A DNA stretch of 6,307 nucleotides, from assembly GCA_902766215.1 (NCBI GenBank), contig CACXCV010000179.1:1-6307 (forward strand). The letters are read 5' to 3'. The notes under the pieces are model-generated. The model saw nothing but the letters and a program-made list of their open reading frames with translations, did not search any database and was not told the DNA's origin. Positions 1 to 6,008 of this stretch are shown one piece after another (the stretch's first letter is position 1; every line of letters begins with the position of its first letter). The translations under genes were made by a program, and so were the position numbers. The DNA is from Oscillospiraceae bacterium (GTDB taxonomy: Bacteria; Bacillota; Clostridia; Oscillospirales; Oscillospiraceae).

Positions 1-1
1 C

Positions 2-736
2 GCCTTCGAGCTGCGCTTTGCCCGCGACGGGCAGATGCCGCCGGTGGCCGTGCGGGGCGAAACCGTCTCCGGCGAGCTGGTGGGCGCGGTGGACCGCGTG
101 GATCACTGGCAGAACGGCGAGGTGGACTATGTGCGCGTGGTGGACTATAAAACCGGCAAGAAATCCTTTGACTACGCCGATGTGTATCACGGCATGGGCC
201 TGCAGATGCTGCTGTATCTGTTTGCGCTGGAGGGGCAGGGCGAGCGGGTGTTCGGGCACCGGGTGCAGCCGGCCGGGGTGCTCTACTTTCCAGCGCGGGA
301 GGTGCTGCTCTCCGGCCAGGCCCCGCGCGGCGAGCAGGCGCTGCAATCCGACCGGCAGAAGCAGCTGCGCCGCAGCGGCCTGCTGCTGGACAGCCGCGAC
401 GTGCTGGAGGCCATGGAGCATGGGCAGCCGGGGCGCTATCTGCCCCTGCGCAGCCAGAGGGACGGCACCCTCACCGGCAGCCTGATGTCGCCGCAGCAGC
501 TGGCGCTGCTGCGCGAGTTTGTCCGGCGGCGCTGCGGCCAGCTGGCCGACGGGATTGCCTCGGGCGAGGTCAGCCCCAATCCGGCCCGCCGGGGCAGCCA
601 CGACGCCTGCCAGTGGTGCCAGTGGGCGGCGGTGTGCCACCTGGACGCGCCCAACGGTGCGCCGCGCATGCTGCCCGGTGTGCGGCAGGCAGAGTTCTGG
701 GAAAAAATCGAGCAGGAGGTAAACGGCGATGCCTAA
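2..736 (+). CDS. addB: ATP-dependent helicase/deoxyribonuclease subunit AddB, C-terminal part (5' end outside window)
   Basis: AddB is the second subunit of the AddAB helicase-nuclease, which resects double-strand DNA ends for RecA-dependent repair. Only the last 244 residues are here; the family is usually about 1100-1200 residues, so the helicase-like part lies upstream. The frame is open from base 2. The RecB-family nuclease core is visible: an acidic residue in GAVDRVD (Asp at 92-94), the VVDYKTG motif with Asp at 143-145 and Lys at 149-151, and the downstream Gln in GLQMLLYL (203-205). Near the C terminus three cysteines spaced C-x2-C-x5-C (608-610, 617-619, 635-637) match the known AddB iron-sulfur cluster, whose fourth cysteine lies far upstream in the family. 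The gene ends in TAA inside the start of addA, which supports one operon and translational coupling. No defect is seen in the visible part. Confidence 0.95.
   Translation, partial: AFELRFARDGQMPPVAVRGETVSGELVGAVDRVDHWQNGEVDYVRVVDYKTGKKSFDYADVYHGMGLQMLLYLFALEGQGERVFGHRVQPAGVLYFPAREVLLSGQAPRGEQALQSDRQKQLRRSGLLLDSRDVLEAMEHGQPGRYLPLRSQRDGTLTGSLMSPQQLALLREFVRRRCGQLADGIASGEVSPNPARRGSHDACQWCQWAAVCHLDAPNGAPRMLPGVRQAEFWEKIEQEVNGDA
714..720 (+). promoter_or_regulatory. Shine-Dalgarno site of addA inside the end of addB
   Basis: AGGAGGT is a near-perfect anti-16S match lying 8 bases before the ATG at 729. It sits inside the last codons of addB and settles the addA start, which overlaps the addB stop by 8 bases. 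Confidence 0.9.
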
Positions 737-3700
737 TCTTACCACCGATCAGGCGGCGGCGGTCAGCCGCGAGGGCGGCGCGCTGCTGGTGTCGGCGGCG
801 GCGGGCAGCGGCAAGACCATGGTGCTGGTCGAGCGGCTGCTGCGGCAGCTGGAGGCCGGGCACGACCTGACCGAGTTTCTCATCATCACCTATACCAACG
901 CCGCCGCGGCCGAGCTGCGGGGCAAAATTGCCGCACGGCTGAGCCTGGCGCTGGCCGAGCAGCCGGACAACCGCCATCTGCGCCGCCAGACCCACCTGCT
1001 CTATCTGGCGCAGATCAGCACCATCCACGCCTTCTGCGGCACGCTGCTGCGGCAGTATGCCCACCTGCGCGACCTGCCGCCGGAGTTCCGCGTGGCGGAC
1101 GAGCAGCAGGTGCGCCTGCTGCGCCAGCAGGTGATGGAGCGCCTGCTGGTCGAGCGGTATGAGCAGGCGGAGCCGGGCTTTCTCGCCCTGGCCGAGACCA
1201 TGGGCAGCGGCCGCAGCGACAGCCGCCTGACGGCGGCGGCTCTCTCGCTTTATGACACGCTGCGCACCCACGCCCGCCCGGAGCGGTGGCTGGATCAGTG
1301 CCGCGCCCAGCTGGCGCTGGAGGGCGTGACCGACGCCGGGGCCACGGTCTGGGGCGCGGAGACGCTGCATTGGCTGCGGCAGACGGCGGCGGCCCAGTGC
1401 CGCCGCCTGGAGCAGGCGCTGAGCCTGGCCCGGGAGGACGAAAAGCTGGCCCGGGGCTATGTCCCCTCGCTGGCGCAGACGCAGCAGGCGCTGGCGGCGC
1501 TGTCCGGGGCCGAGAGCTGGGAGCAGGCGCGGGCGCTGCTGCCGGTGCCGTTTCCGCGCTTCGGCGCGGTGCGCGGCGCGGACGAGACCGTCAAGGCGCG
1601 GATCACCGCCCTGCGCGACCACGCGAAAAAAGCCGCTTCCGCCATGGAGACGGCCGTGTATGACAGCTCGGCGGCGGTGCTGCGCGACCTGCAGGGCACC
1701 GTCCCCGCCACGCTGGCGCTGCTGGAGCTGGCGGTGGAGTTTGGCCGGCGCTTTACCCGGGAAAAACGCCGCCGGGGCATGCTGGACTTCTCCGATCTGG
1801 AGCACGAGACCATCGCCCTGCTGACCGACCGCTATACCGGCGCGCCCACAGCGGCGGCGCAGGACATTGCCGCCCGCTATCACGAGGTGATGGTGGACGA
1901 ATATCAGGACTGCAACGAGGTGCAGGACACCATCTTCCGCGCCGTGTCCGGCGAGGGAACGCGGCTGTTCATGGTGGGCGACGTCAAGCAGTCGATCTAT
2001 CGCTTCCGCCTGGCTGATCCGGGCATTTTTCTCGAAAAATACCGCAGTTATCAGCTGGACGCCCCCCAGGGCGAGCCGTGCAAGGTGCTGCTCAGCCGCA
2101 ACTTCCGCTCGCGCACGGCCATCCTCGAGGCGGTGAACCATGTGTTCACCACCTGCATGAGCGCCCAGGTGGGCGAGCTGGACTATGGCCCGGACGAGGC
2201 GCTGCACCCCGGCGCGGTGCGCGTACCGCTGCCCGGCCCGGCGGTGGAGCTGCACGTGGTGACCGGCGGCAGCGAGGAGCAGACCCGCGTGGCGCGCGAG
2301 GCGGCCTTTGTCGCCGCACGCATCCGCCGGATGCTGGACGAGGGCACGCCGGTTGCCGGCCCGGACGGGCAGCTGCGCCCGGTTACGCCCGGCGACATCG
2401 TCATCCTGCTCCGCTCGCCGCGCAGCGTGGCGGCGGACTATCTGGCCGCGCTGGAACGCTGGGATATCCCGGCTGCCGGCGGGGGCGGCGGCAGCCTGCT
2501 GGATACCACCGAGGCGCAGGTGCTGCTGTCCACCCTGCGGGCCATTGACAACCCCCATCAGGATATCCCGCTGGCGGCGGCCATGGCCAGCCCGGTGTTC
2601 GGCTTTACCGCCGAGGATCTGGCGCAGATCCGTCAGGCGGCGGAGGGCGACTTCTGCACGGCGCTGACGGCCCGGGCGGCGGACGACCCGCGCTGCGCGG
2701 CCTTTCTGACCCGGCTGGCGGACTGGCGCACCCTGTCGCAGACCCAGCCGCTGCCGGAGCTGATCTGGACGGTGATGCGCCAGACGGAGATGGAGGCCAT
2801 CTTCGGCGCCCTGCCCGGCGGAGCCCAGCGCCGGCGCAACCTGCTGAGCCTCTATGAAGCGTCGATGGACTTTCACGGCGGGCTGACGGCGTTTCTCGAC
2901 GCCATGGAGCTGCGCCGCACCACCGACGGCATGGAGCCGCAGCCGGTGGCGGAGGGCGCGGGCTGCGTGCGCCTGATGAGCATCCACAAATCCAAGGGGC
3001 TGGAGTTTCCAGTGGTGTTTCTCTGCGACCTGGCCCGGAGCTTTAACCTGACCGACCTGTCCGAGCCGCTGCTGTGCCACCCGCGCCTGGGCGTGGGGGC
3101 CATGGCGGTGGATCTGGAGCAGATGCAGCAGTATTCCACCTTTGCCCGCTCGGCCATCCGCCAGCAGCTGCTGAACGAGACGCTGTCCGAGCAGCTGCGG
3201 GTGCTGTATGTGGCCATGACCCGCGCCAGCGAACGGATCATTCTGGTCCACTGTGAAAAAAAAGCCGAGGCCGCCCTGGAGCGGGCGGCCTACGGCGGCT
3301 ATCCCGCCGACCCCTATGCGGCGGGGCAGGCGGCGTGTATGGGTCACTGGGTGCTGATGGCGGCGCTGCTGCGGCCCGAGGCCGGGGCGCTGCGCCATGC
3401 AGCCGGGGCGGACGAGGCCCCCACCGTGCCGGCGGAGGGGCGCTGGGACATTGGCTGGCACGAGACGGTCCCGCCCCTGCCGGAGCGGGCAGCACGGCAG
3501 GCCGCGGCGGCCCAGCCGCCGGTTTCGGCCCCGCTGGCCGCCTTTGCCGACCCGCATGCCGGCGCGGCGGCCACGCCGTCGAAGCTGACGGCCACCCAGC
3601 TGAAGGGCCGCTTTCAGGACGACGAGGCGGCCGAGGGCGCCGAGGTCTGGCAGCCGGCCATGGCGCTGCCGCGATTTCAGCGGCCGCGCTTTGCTGTGGA

Positions 3701-4229
3701 GCAGACGGGGCTGACGCCGGCCGAGCGCGGCGTGGCGGCGCACCTGTTCATGCAGTATGCCGACTATGCCCGCTGCGGCGGGGCGGACGGCGTGCGGGCC
3801 GAGCTGGCACGCCTGACGGCGGGGGAATTCCTCAGCCCCGAGCAGGCCGCGGCAGTGCGGCCGGAGACCATCCTTGCCTTTTTCCGCAGCCCGCTGGGAC
3901 AGCGGGTGCGCACAGCGCCGCATCTGCTGCGGGAGTTCAAGTTCTCGCTGCTGGACGACGCGGCGCGGTATTACCCCCAGGCCGGGGCGGGGGAGCAGGT
4001 GCTGCTGCAGGGCGTGGTGGACTGCGCCATCCTGGACGAGGGCGGCATCACGGTCATCGACTTCAAGACCGACCGGGTGCAGCCCGGCGGCGAGGACGAG
4101 CGCGCGGCCCAATACCGGGGCCAGCTGACGGCTTATGCCTGCGCGCTGGAGCGGATCTATCGCCTGCCGGTGCGCGAGACGGTGCTCTGGTTCTTTTCCA
4201 CCGGGACGGCGGTTGCCATTCCGCGCTGA
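729..4229 (+). CDS. addA: ATP-dependent helicase/nuclease subunit AddA
   Basis: AddA is the ATP-driven 3'-5' helicase and nuclease subunit of AddAB, which unwinds and degrades broken DNA ends until a Chi-like site is met. The 1166 residues are slightly shorter than B. subtilis AddA (about 1230). UvrD/Rep superfamily 1A motifs appear in order: Q-motif-like TTDQ (5-8), Walker A AGSGKT with Lys29, Ia TYTNAAAAELRGKI (54-67), Ib ISTIHAF (96-102), II DEYQD (390-394), III GDVKQSIYRFR (417-427), IV LSRNFRS (455-461), V MSIHKSKGLEF (750-760) and VI VLYVAMTRASER (825-836). An Ala/Pro-rich linker at about 890-940 leads to PSKLTATQLKG, the usual start of the nuclease part. Nuclease residues are His1005, Asp1098 (GVVD), Asp1111 and Lys1113 (IDFKTD) and Gln1132 (YRGQL). 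All key residues are intact. The start is fixed by AGGAGGT at 714-720. It is presumably co-transcribed with addB. Confidence 0.97.
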   Translation: MPNLTTDQAAAVSREGGALLVSAAAGSGKTMVLVERLLRQLEAGHDLTEFLIITYTNAAAAELRGKIAARLSLALAEQPDNRHLRRQTHLLYLAQISTIHAFCGTLLRQYAHLRDLPPEFRVADEQQVRLLRQQVMERLLVERYEQAEPGFLALAETMGSGRSDSRLTAAALSLYDTLRTHARPERWLDQCRAQLALEGVTDAGATVWGAETLHWLRQTAAAQCRRLEQALSLAREDEKLARGYVPSLAQTQQALAALSGAESWEQARALLPVPFPRFGAVRGADETVKARITALRDHAKKAASAMETAVYDSSAAVLRDLQGTVPATLALLELAVEFGRRFTREKRRRGMLDFSDLEHETIALLTDRYTGAPTAAAQDIAARYHEVMVDEYQDCNEVQDTIFRAVSGEGTRLFMVGDVKQSIYRFRLADPGIFLEKYRSYQLDAPQGEPCKVLLSRNFRSRTAILEAVNHVFTTCMSAQVGELDYGPDEALHPGAVRVPLPGPAVELHVVTGGSEEQTRVAREAAFVAARIRRMLDEGTPVAGPDGQLRPVTPGDIVILLRSPRSVAADYLAALERWDIPAAGGGGGSLLDTTEAQVLLSTLRAIDNPHQDIPLAAAMASPVFGFTAEDLAQIRQAAEGDFCTALTARAADDPRCAAFLTRLADWRTLSQTQPLPELIWTVMRQTEMEAIFGALPGGAQRRRNLLSLYEASMDFHGGLTAFLDAMELRRTTDGMEPQPVAEGAGCVRLMSIHKSKGLEFPVVFLCDLARSFNLTDLSEPLLCHPRLGVGAMAVDLEQMQQYSTFARSAIRQQLLNETLSEQLRVLYVAMTRASERIILVHCEKKAEAALERAAYGGYPADPYAAGQAACMGHWVLMAALLRPEAGALRHAAGADEAPTVPAEGRWDIGWHETVPPLPERAARQAAAAQPPVSAPLAAFADPHAGAAATPSKLTATQLKGRFQDDEAAEGAEVWQPAMALPRFQRPRFAVEQTGLTPAERGVAAHLFMQYADYARCGGADGVRAELARLTAGEFLSPEQAAAVRPETILAFFRSPLGQRVRTAPHLLREFKFSLLDDAARYYPQAGAGEQVLLQGVVDCAILDEGGITVIDFKTDRVQPGGEDERAAQYRGQLTAYACALERIYRLPVRETVLWFFSTGTAVAIPR

Positions 4230-4232
4230 GAC

Positions 4233-5225
4233 TTATTCACAATAGCCGTACATTCCGCGAATGGAGACCTCGCCGCTGCCGAACACGGCGGCGCTGCCGT
4301 CGTCCAGCCGCACCTCCAGCCCGCCGTCGGGGGCAATGCCCGTGGCAACCGCGTGGATCAGCGTCCCGGCGCGGGCAAGCTGCACTTCGCGGTGCAGGGT
4401 GATGCACCGGGCGACATAGCGGGGCAGATACCGCGCCGGGTCTGCCAGGTCGTCCTCCAGCGCGGCCAGCTGGCGGATCAGCTCGGCGGCCAGCCTGGCC
4501 CGCAGCACCGGCTGGCCGCAGCACTGGCGCAGGCTGGCGGCCATGCTGCGCAGCTCCGGAGGAAAGTCCCCGGCCAGCTGGTTGCAGTTGACGCCGATGC
4601 CGACAATCAGCCAGTCCATGCGCCCGCTCTCGGCTTCCACGCCCATCTCGGACAGAATGCCGCAGAGCTTCTGCGTGCCGTAAACCAGGTCGTTGGGCCA
4701 CTTGATGCCCACCTGCAGGCCGGTTACGGCTTCCACTGCGTCGGCCACGGCCAGACCGGCGCGCAGCGTGGCGTGGGTTGCCGCTGCCGCCTGCCCCTGG
4801 GGCCGCAGCAGCACCGACAGATACAGCCCCATCCCCGGGGGCGAGTCGAACTGGCGGCCCAGCCGCCCGCGCCCGCCGGTCTGCTCGTCGGCAATCAGAA
4901 TGGTGCCGTCCGGCGCGCCGTCGGCCGCCATGCGCTTGAGCGCCGTGTTGGTCGAGTCGACGGTGGGCAGCACGGTGACCTGCCCGGCCCAGGGGTGGCG
5001 GCCCAGCTGCGCCAGCACCGCCGCCTGCGTCATCACGTCCGGCGTGCTGAGCAGGCGATAGCCCCGGCCGCTGCGCGATTCGATTTCATAGCCCTCGCGC
5101 CGCAGCGCGTCGATCCACTTCCACACGGCGGCGCGGGAGATGTCCAGTGCCTGGGCAATCTGCTCGCCGGAGAGATAGTCTCTGGCCTGCTGCAGGCAGG
5201 CCAGCACATCCTGTTTCATCGTCAT
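4233..5225 (-). CDS. birA: Bifunctional biotin-[acetyl-CoA-carboxylase] ligase / biotin repressor BirA
   Basis: BirA activates biotin with ATP to biotinyl-5'-AMP and transfers it to the lysine of biotin carboxyl carrier domains. Forms with an N-terminal helix-turn-helix also repress biotin genes. The 330 residues match the group II family size (B. subtilis and E. coli about 320-325). Residues 5-60 form the winged HTH: LSGEQIAQALDISRAAVWKWI, then a wing around SGRGYRLL. The catalytic core shows DSTN (90-93), the biotinyl-AMP loop GGRGRLGR (117-124), KWPNDL (175-180) with the active-site lysine region, KLCGIL (186-191) and VGIGVNCN (208-215). A small C-terminal SH3-like domain ends in SIRGMYGYCE. 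I chose the ATG at 5223-5225 because AAAGGA (5241-5236) lies 10 bases upstream; an ATG two codons later and an upstream ATG at 5279 are less well supported. The gene is divergent from bioY and convergent with addA. Confidence 0.95.
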   Translation of the reverse strand: MTMKQDVLACLQQARDYLSGEQIAQALDISRAAVWKWIDALRREGYEIESRSGRGYRLLSTPDVMTQAAVLAQLGRHPWAGQVTVLPTVDSTNTALKRMAADGAPDGTILIADEQTGGRGRLGRQFDSPPGMGLYLSVLLRPQGQAAAATHATLRAGLAVADAVEAVTGLQVGIKWPNDLVYGTQKLCGILSEMGVEAESGRMDWLIVGIGVNCNQLAGDFPPELRSMAASLRQCCGQPVLRARLAAELIRQLAALEDDLADPARYLPRYVARCITLHREVQLARAGTLIHAVATGIAPDGGLEVRLDDGSAAVFGSGEVSIRGMYGYCE

Positions 5226-5235
5226 CGATATCCCA

Positions 5236-5241
5236 TCCTTT
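5236..5241 (-). promoter_or_regulatory. Ribosome binding site of birA
   Basis: On the minus strand AAAGGA lies 10 bases before the ATG at 5225. It is a moderate match, but it is the best one in the leader and decides between three in-frame ATG codons. Confidence 0.6.
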
Positions 5242-5268
5242 GTTTTGCGTGGTGAAATTGTTCTGATT

Positions 5269-5286
5269 GCCGCTTGCAAAAGCGGC
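5269..5286 (-). other. Perfect 7-bp stem-loop in the birA leader / bioY promoter region
   Basis: GCCGCTT (5269-5275) and AAGCGGC (5280-5286) are exact reverse complements around a 4-base loop (GCAA on the plus strand, TTGC on the minus). If birA transcription starts near 5288, as the promoter at 5295-5323 predicts, this hairpin would be at the very 5' end of the birA mRNA, where such structures can protect against decay. As DNA, it overlaps the proposed -35 box of bioY and could be a protein site. No U-tract follows on either strand, so it is not a standard terminator. Confidence 0.5.
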
Positions 5287-5302
5287 GCATCTTTGTTATA
5301 CT
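5274..5302 (+). promoter_or_regulatory. Predicted sigma-A promoter of bioY
   Basis: TTGCAA (5274-5279, 4 of 6 to the -35 consensus) and TATACT (5297-5302, 5 of 6 to the -10) are 17 bases apart. A start near 5309 would give a leader of about 30 bases containing the bioY GGAGGT. Its -10 overlaps that of the opposed birA promoter. Confidence 0.6.
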
Positions 5303-5323
5303 CTATCCGTCAACCGTTGTCAA
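5293..5323. promoter_or_regulatory. Candidate BirA operator (BirA-box-like inverted repeat)
   Basis: TTGTTATA (5293-5300) and GTTGTCAA (5316-5323) are separated by 15 bases. Compared with the Firmicutes BirA box as I recall it (TTGTTAAC, about 15 bases, GTTAACAA), each half matches 6 of 8 positions and the spacing fits. Position is right for control: it lies between birA and bioY and covers both -10 boxes and the birA -35. The two halves match each other poorly, and the same bases are explained by the birA promoter hexamers, so the resemblance may be coincidental. Confidence 0.4.
5295..5323 (-). promoter_or_regulatory. Predicted sigma-A promoter of birA
   Basis: Read on the minus strand, TTGACA (5323-5318, perfect -35) is followed after exactly 17 bases by TATAAC (5300-5295, 5 of 6). 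Transcription would start near 5288 and give a birA leader of about 60 bases. This is the best-scoring promoter I see in the window, together with the one before pncB. Confidence 0.6.
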
Positions 5324-5326
5324 TAT

Positions 5327-5332
5327 GGAGGT
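5327..5332 (+). promoter_or_regulatory. Ribosome binding site of bioY
   Basis: GGAGGT lies 7 bases before the ATG at 5340. It selects that codon over the in-frame ATG at 5325, which lies just before the site, and over a far-upstream TTG at 5274. Confidence 0.85.
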
Positions 5333-5339
5333 TTACAAG

Positions 5340-5876
5340 ATGAAGACGAAAAAGTTGATTTTAACAGCACTAATGGCCACATTGACCGCAGTCGGTGCGT
5401 TTTTGCGCGTTCCGGTGGGGGTCAGCTCCTTCACATTGCAGTTTTTCTTCACGGCCATGGCCGGGGTGCTGCTGGGGCCGGGCTACGGTGCGCTGAGCCA
5501 GCTGGTCTATGTGCTGCTGGGTCTGATCGGCCTGCCGGTGTTCACCGGCGGCGGCGGCGTGAGCTATGTGCTGCAGCCCACCTTTGGCTTTCTGCTGGGG
5601 CTGATCCCCTCGGCGGCGGTGATCGGCGCGCTGACGCGGAAGAACTTTGGCTTTGTACATCTGGCGCTGGCCTGCTGCGCCGGTCTGGCCGTGCTGTATC
5701 TGGTGGGCCTGCCGTATCTGCACGGCATCTGCACGCTGTATCTGCATAAGCAGCGCACCATCTGGGAGACGATGATGGGCGGCATGATCATCTTCCTGCC
5801 CTGGGACGCGCTGAAGATTGTGGCCGTGGCGCTGCTGGGGCAGCGGTTGTGCCCGCTGCTGCGCAAGAGCGCATGA
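5340..5876 (+). CDS. bioY: Biotin transporter BioY (ECF transporter S component)
   Basis: BioY is the membrane protein that binds biotin with high affinity and, usually with the shared EcfA/EcfA'/EcfT energising module, imports it. The 178 residues match the family length (about 180-200). The protein is strongly hydrophobic with about six predicted membrane segments, roughly at 6-22, 32-50, 53-68, 78-99, 104-124 and 146-168. Family hallmarks are LLGPGYGALSQLVY (44-57), GLIGLPVF (61-68) followed by a glycine run (70-73), PTFGFLLG (80-87) and FLPWDALK (152-159), whose Asp156 and Lys159 correspond to the conserved FxPGDxxK motif near the biotin pocket. Trp155 replaces the glycine usual there, as I recall it. 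Neighbouring divergent birA supports a biotin role and shared regulation. No EcfA or EcfT gene is in the window, so the energising module must be elsewhere, or BioY works alone. Confidence 0.93.
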   Translation: MKTKKLILTALMATLTAVGAFLRVPVGVSSFTLQFFFTAMAGVLLGPGYGALSQLVYVLLGLIGLPVFTGGGGVSYVLQPTFGFLLGLIPSAAVIGALTRKNFGFVHLALACCAGLAVLYLVGLPYLHGICTLYLHKQRTIWETMMGGMIIFLPWDALKIVAVALLGQRLCPLLRKSA

Positions 5877-5879
5877 CCC

Positions 5880-5912
5880 GGCTGCTTTCGGCGCAACGGC
5901 GCAAAAGCAGCC
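5880..5912 (+). terminator. Hairpin just after bioY, weak terminator candidate
   Basis: GGCTGCTTT (5880-5888) and AAAGCAGCC (5904-5912) form a perfect 9-bp stem around a 15-base loop, starting 4 bases after the bioY stop. The loop itself has short GC-rich complementary pieces. Position and strength suggest transcript end formation or 3'-end protection, but no T-run follows (the next bases are CTGAATCC), so it is not a canonical intrinsic terminator. Confidence 0.45.
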
Positions 5913-5920
5913 CTGAATCC

Positions 5921-5941
5921 GGAACAAGTTTGGCATGTTCC
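5921..5941. repeat. Inverted repeat upstream of the pncB promoter, possible operator
   Basis: GGAACA (5921-5926) and TGTTCC (5936-5941) are exact inverted copies 9 bases apart. They lie 4 bases before the proposed -35 box of pncB. The geometry, with half-site centres 15 bases apart, suits a dimeric regulator. I cannot assign it to a known factor such as NiaR. Confidence 0.35.
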
Positions 5942-5945
5942 TGCC

Positions 5946-5974
5946 TTGCGATTGGCCTGCATTAGTATTATAAT
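5946..5974 (+). promoter_or_regulatory. Predicted sigma-A promoter of pncB
   Basis: TTGCGA (5946-5951, 4 of 6) and a perfect TATAAT (5969-5974) are 17 bases apart. The start would be near 5981, giving a short leader of about 28 bases. The local sequence is AT-rich compared with the surrounding genes, as expected for a promoter. The -10 sits in an imperfect palindrome (CATTA at 5960-5964, TAATG at 5971-5975). Confidence 0.7.
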
Positions 5975-5992
5975 GGTGCACAAGAATCAAGC

Positions 5993-5998
5993 AAAGGA
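5993..5998 (+). promoter_or_regulatory. Ribosome binding site of pncB
   Basis: AAAGGA lies 10 bases before the ATG at 6009. It is a moderate Shine-Dalgarno match similar to that of birA and supports this start over the in-frame ATG at 6039. Confidence 0.6.
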
Positions 5999-6008
5999 CG
6001 AGTGTCGA

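Noticed and set aside
1..736. Chi-like recombination hotspots associated with AddAB
   Set aside because: Short G-rich motifs such as AGCGG occur by chance in sequence this GC-rich, and the cognate Chi of this organism is unknown.
570..4112. 1180-codon open frame on the minus strand opposite addA
   Set aside because: It is the antisense shadow of addA, kept free of stops by G/C-ending codons. Its translation is Arg/Gln/His/Gly-rich without recognisable motifs, and it also runs into addB.
4251..4263. Palindrome CATTC-CGC-GAATG near the end of birA as a bidirectional terminator
   Set aside because: The stem is only 5 bp with a 3-base loop, lies in birA coding sequence and has no T-run on either side.
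3335..4402. 355-codon plus-strand frame overlapping the end of addA and the end of birA
   Set aside because: It has Gly/Ala/Arg-rich translation with no motifs and covers the verified nuclease domain in another frame. It matters only as the frame reached by an extra A in the A8 tract.
4353..5255. 300-codon plus-strand open frame opposite birA
   Set aside because: It is antisense to a birA with full catalytic motifs; its composition is rich in Gln, His, Gly and Arg and it has no recognisable domain.
5274..5339. Upstream TTG start for bioY adding 22 residues
   Set aside because: The extension would include the predicted promoter and the GGAGGT site; the ATG at 5340 has proper spacing and gives a normal BioY N terminus.
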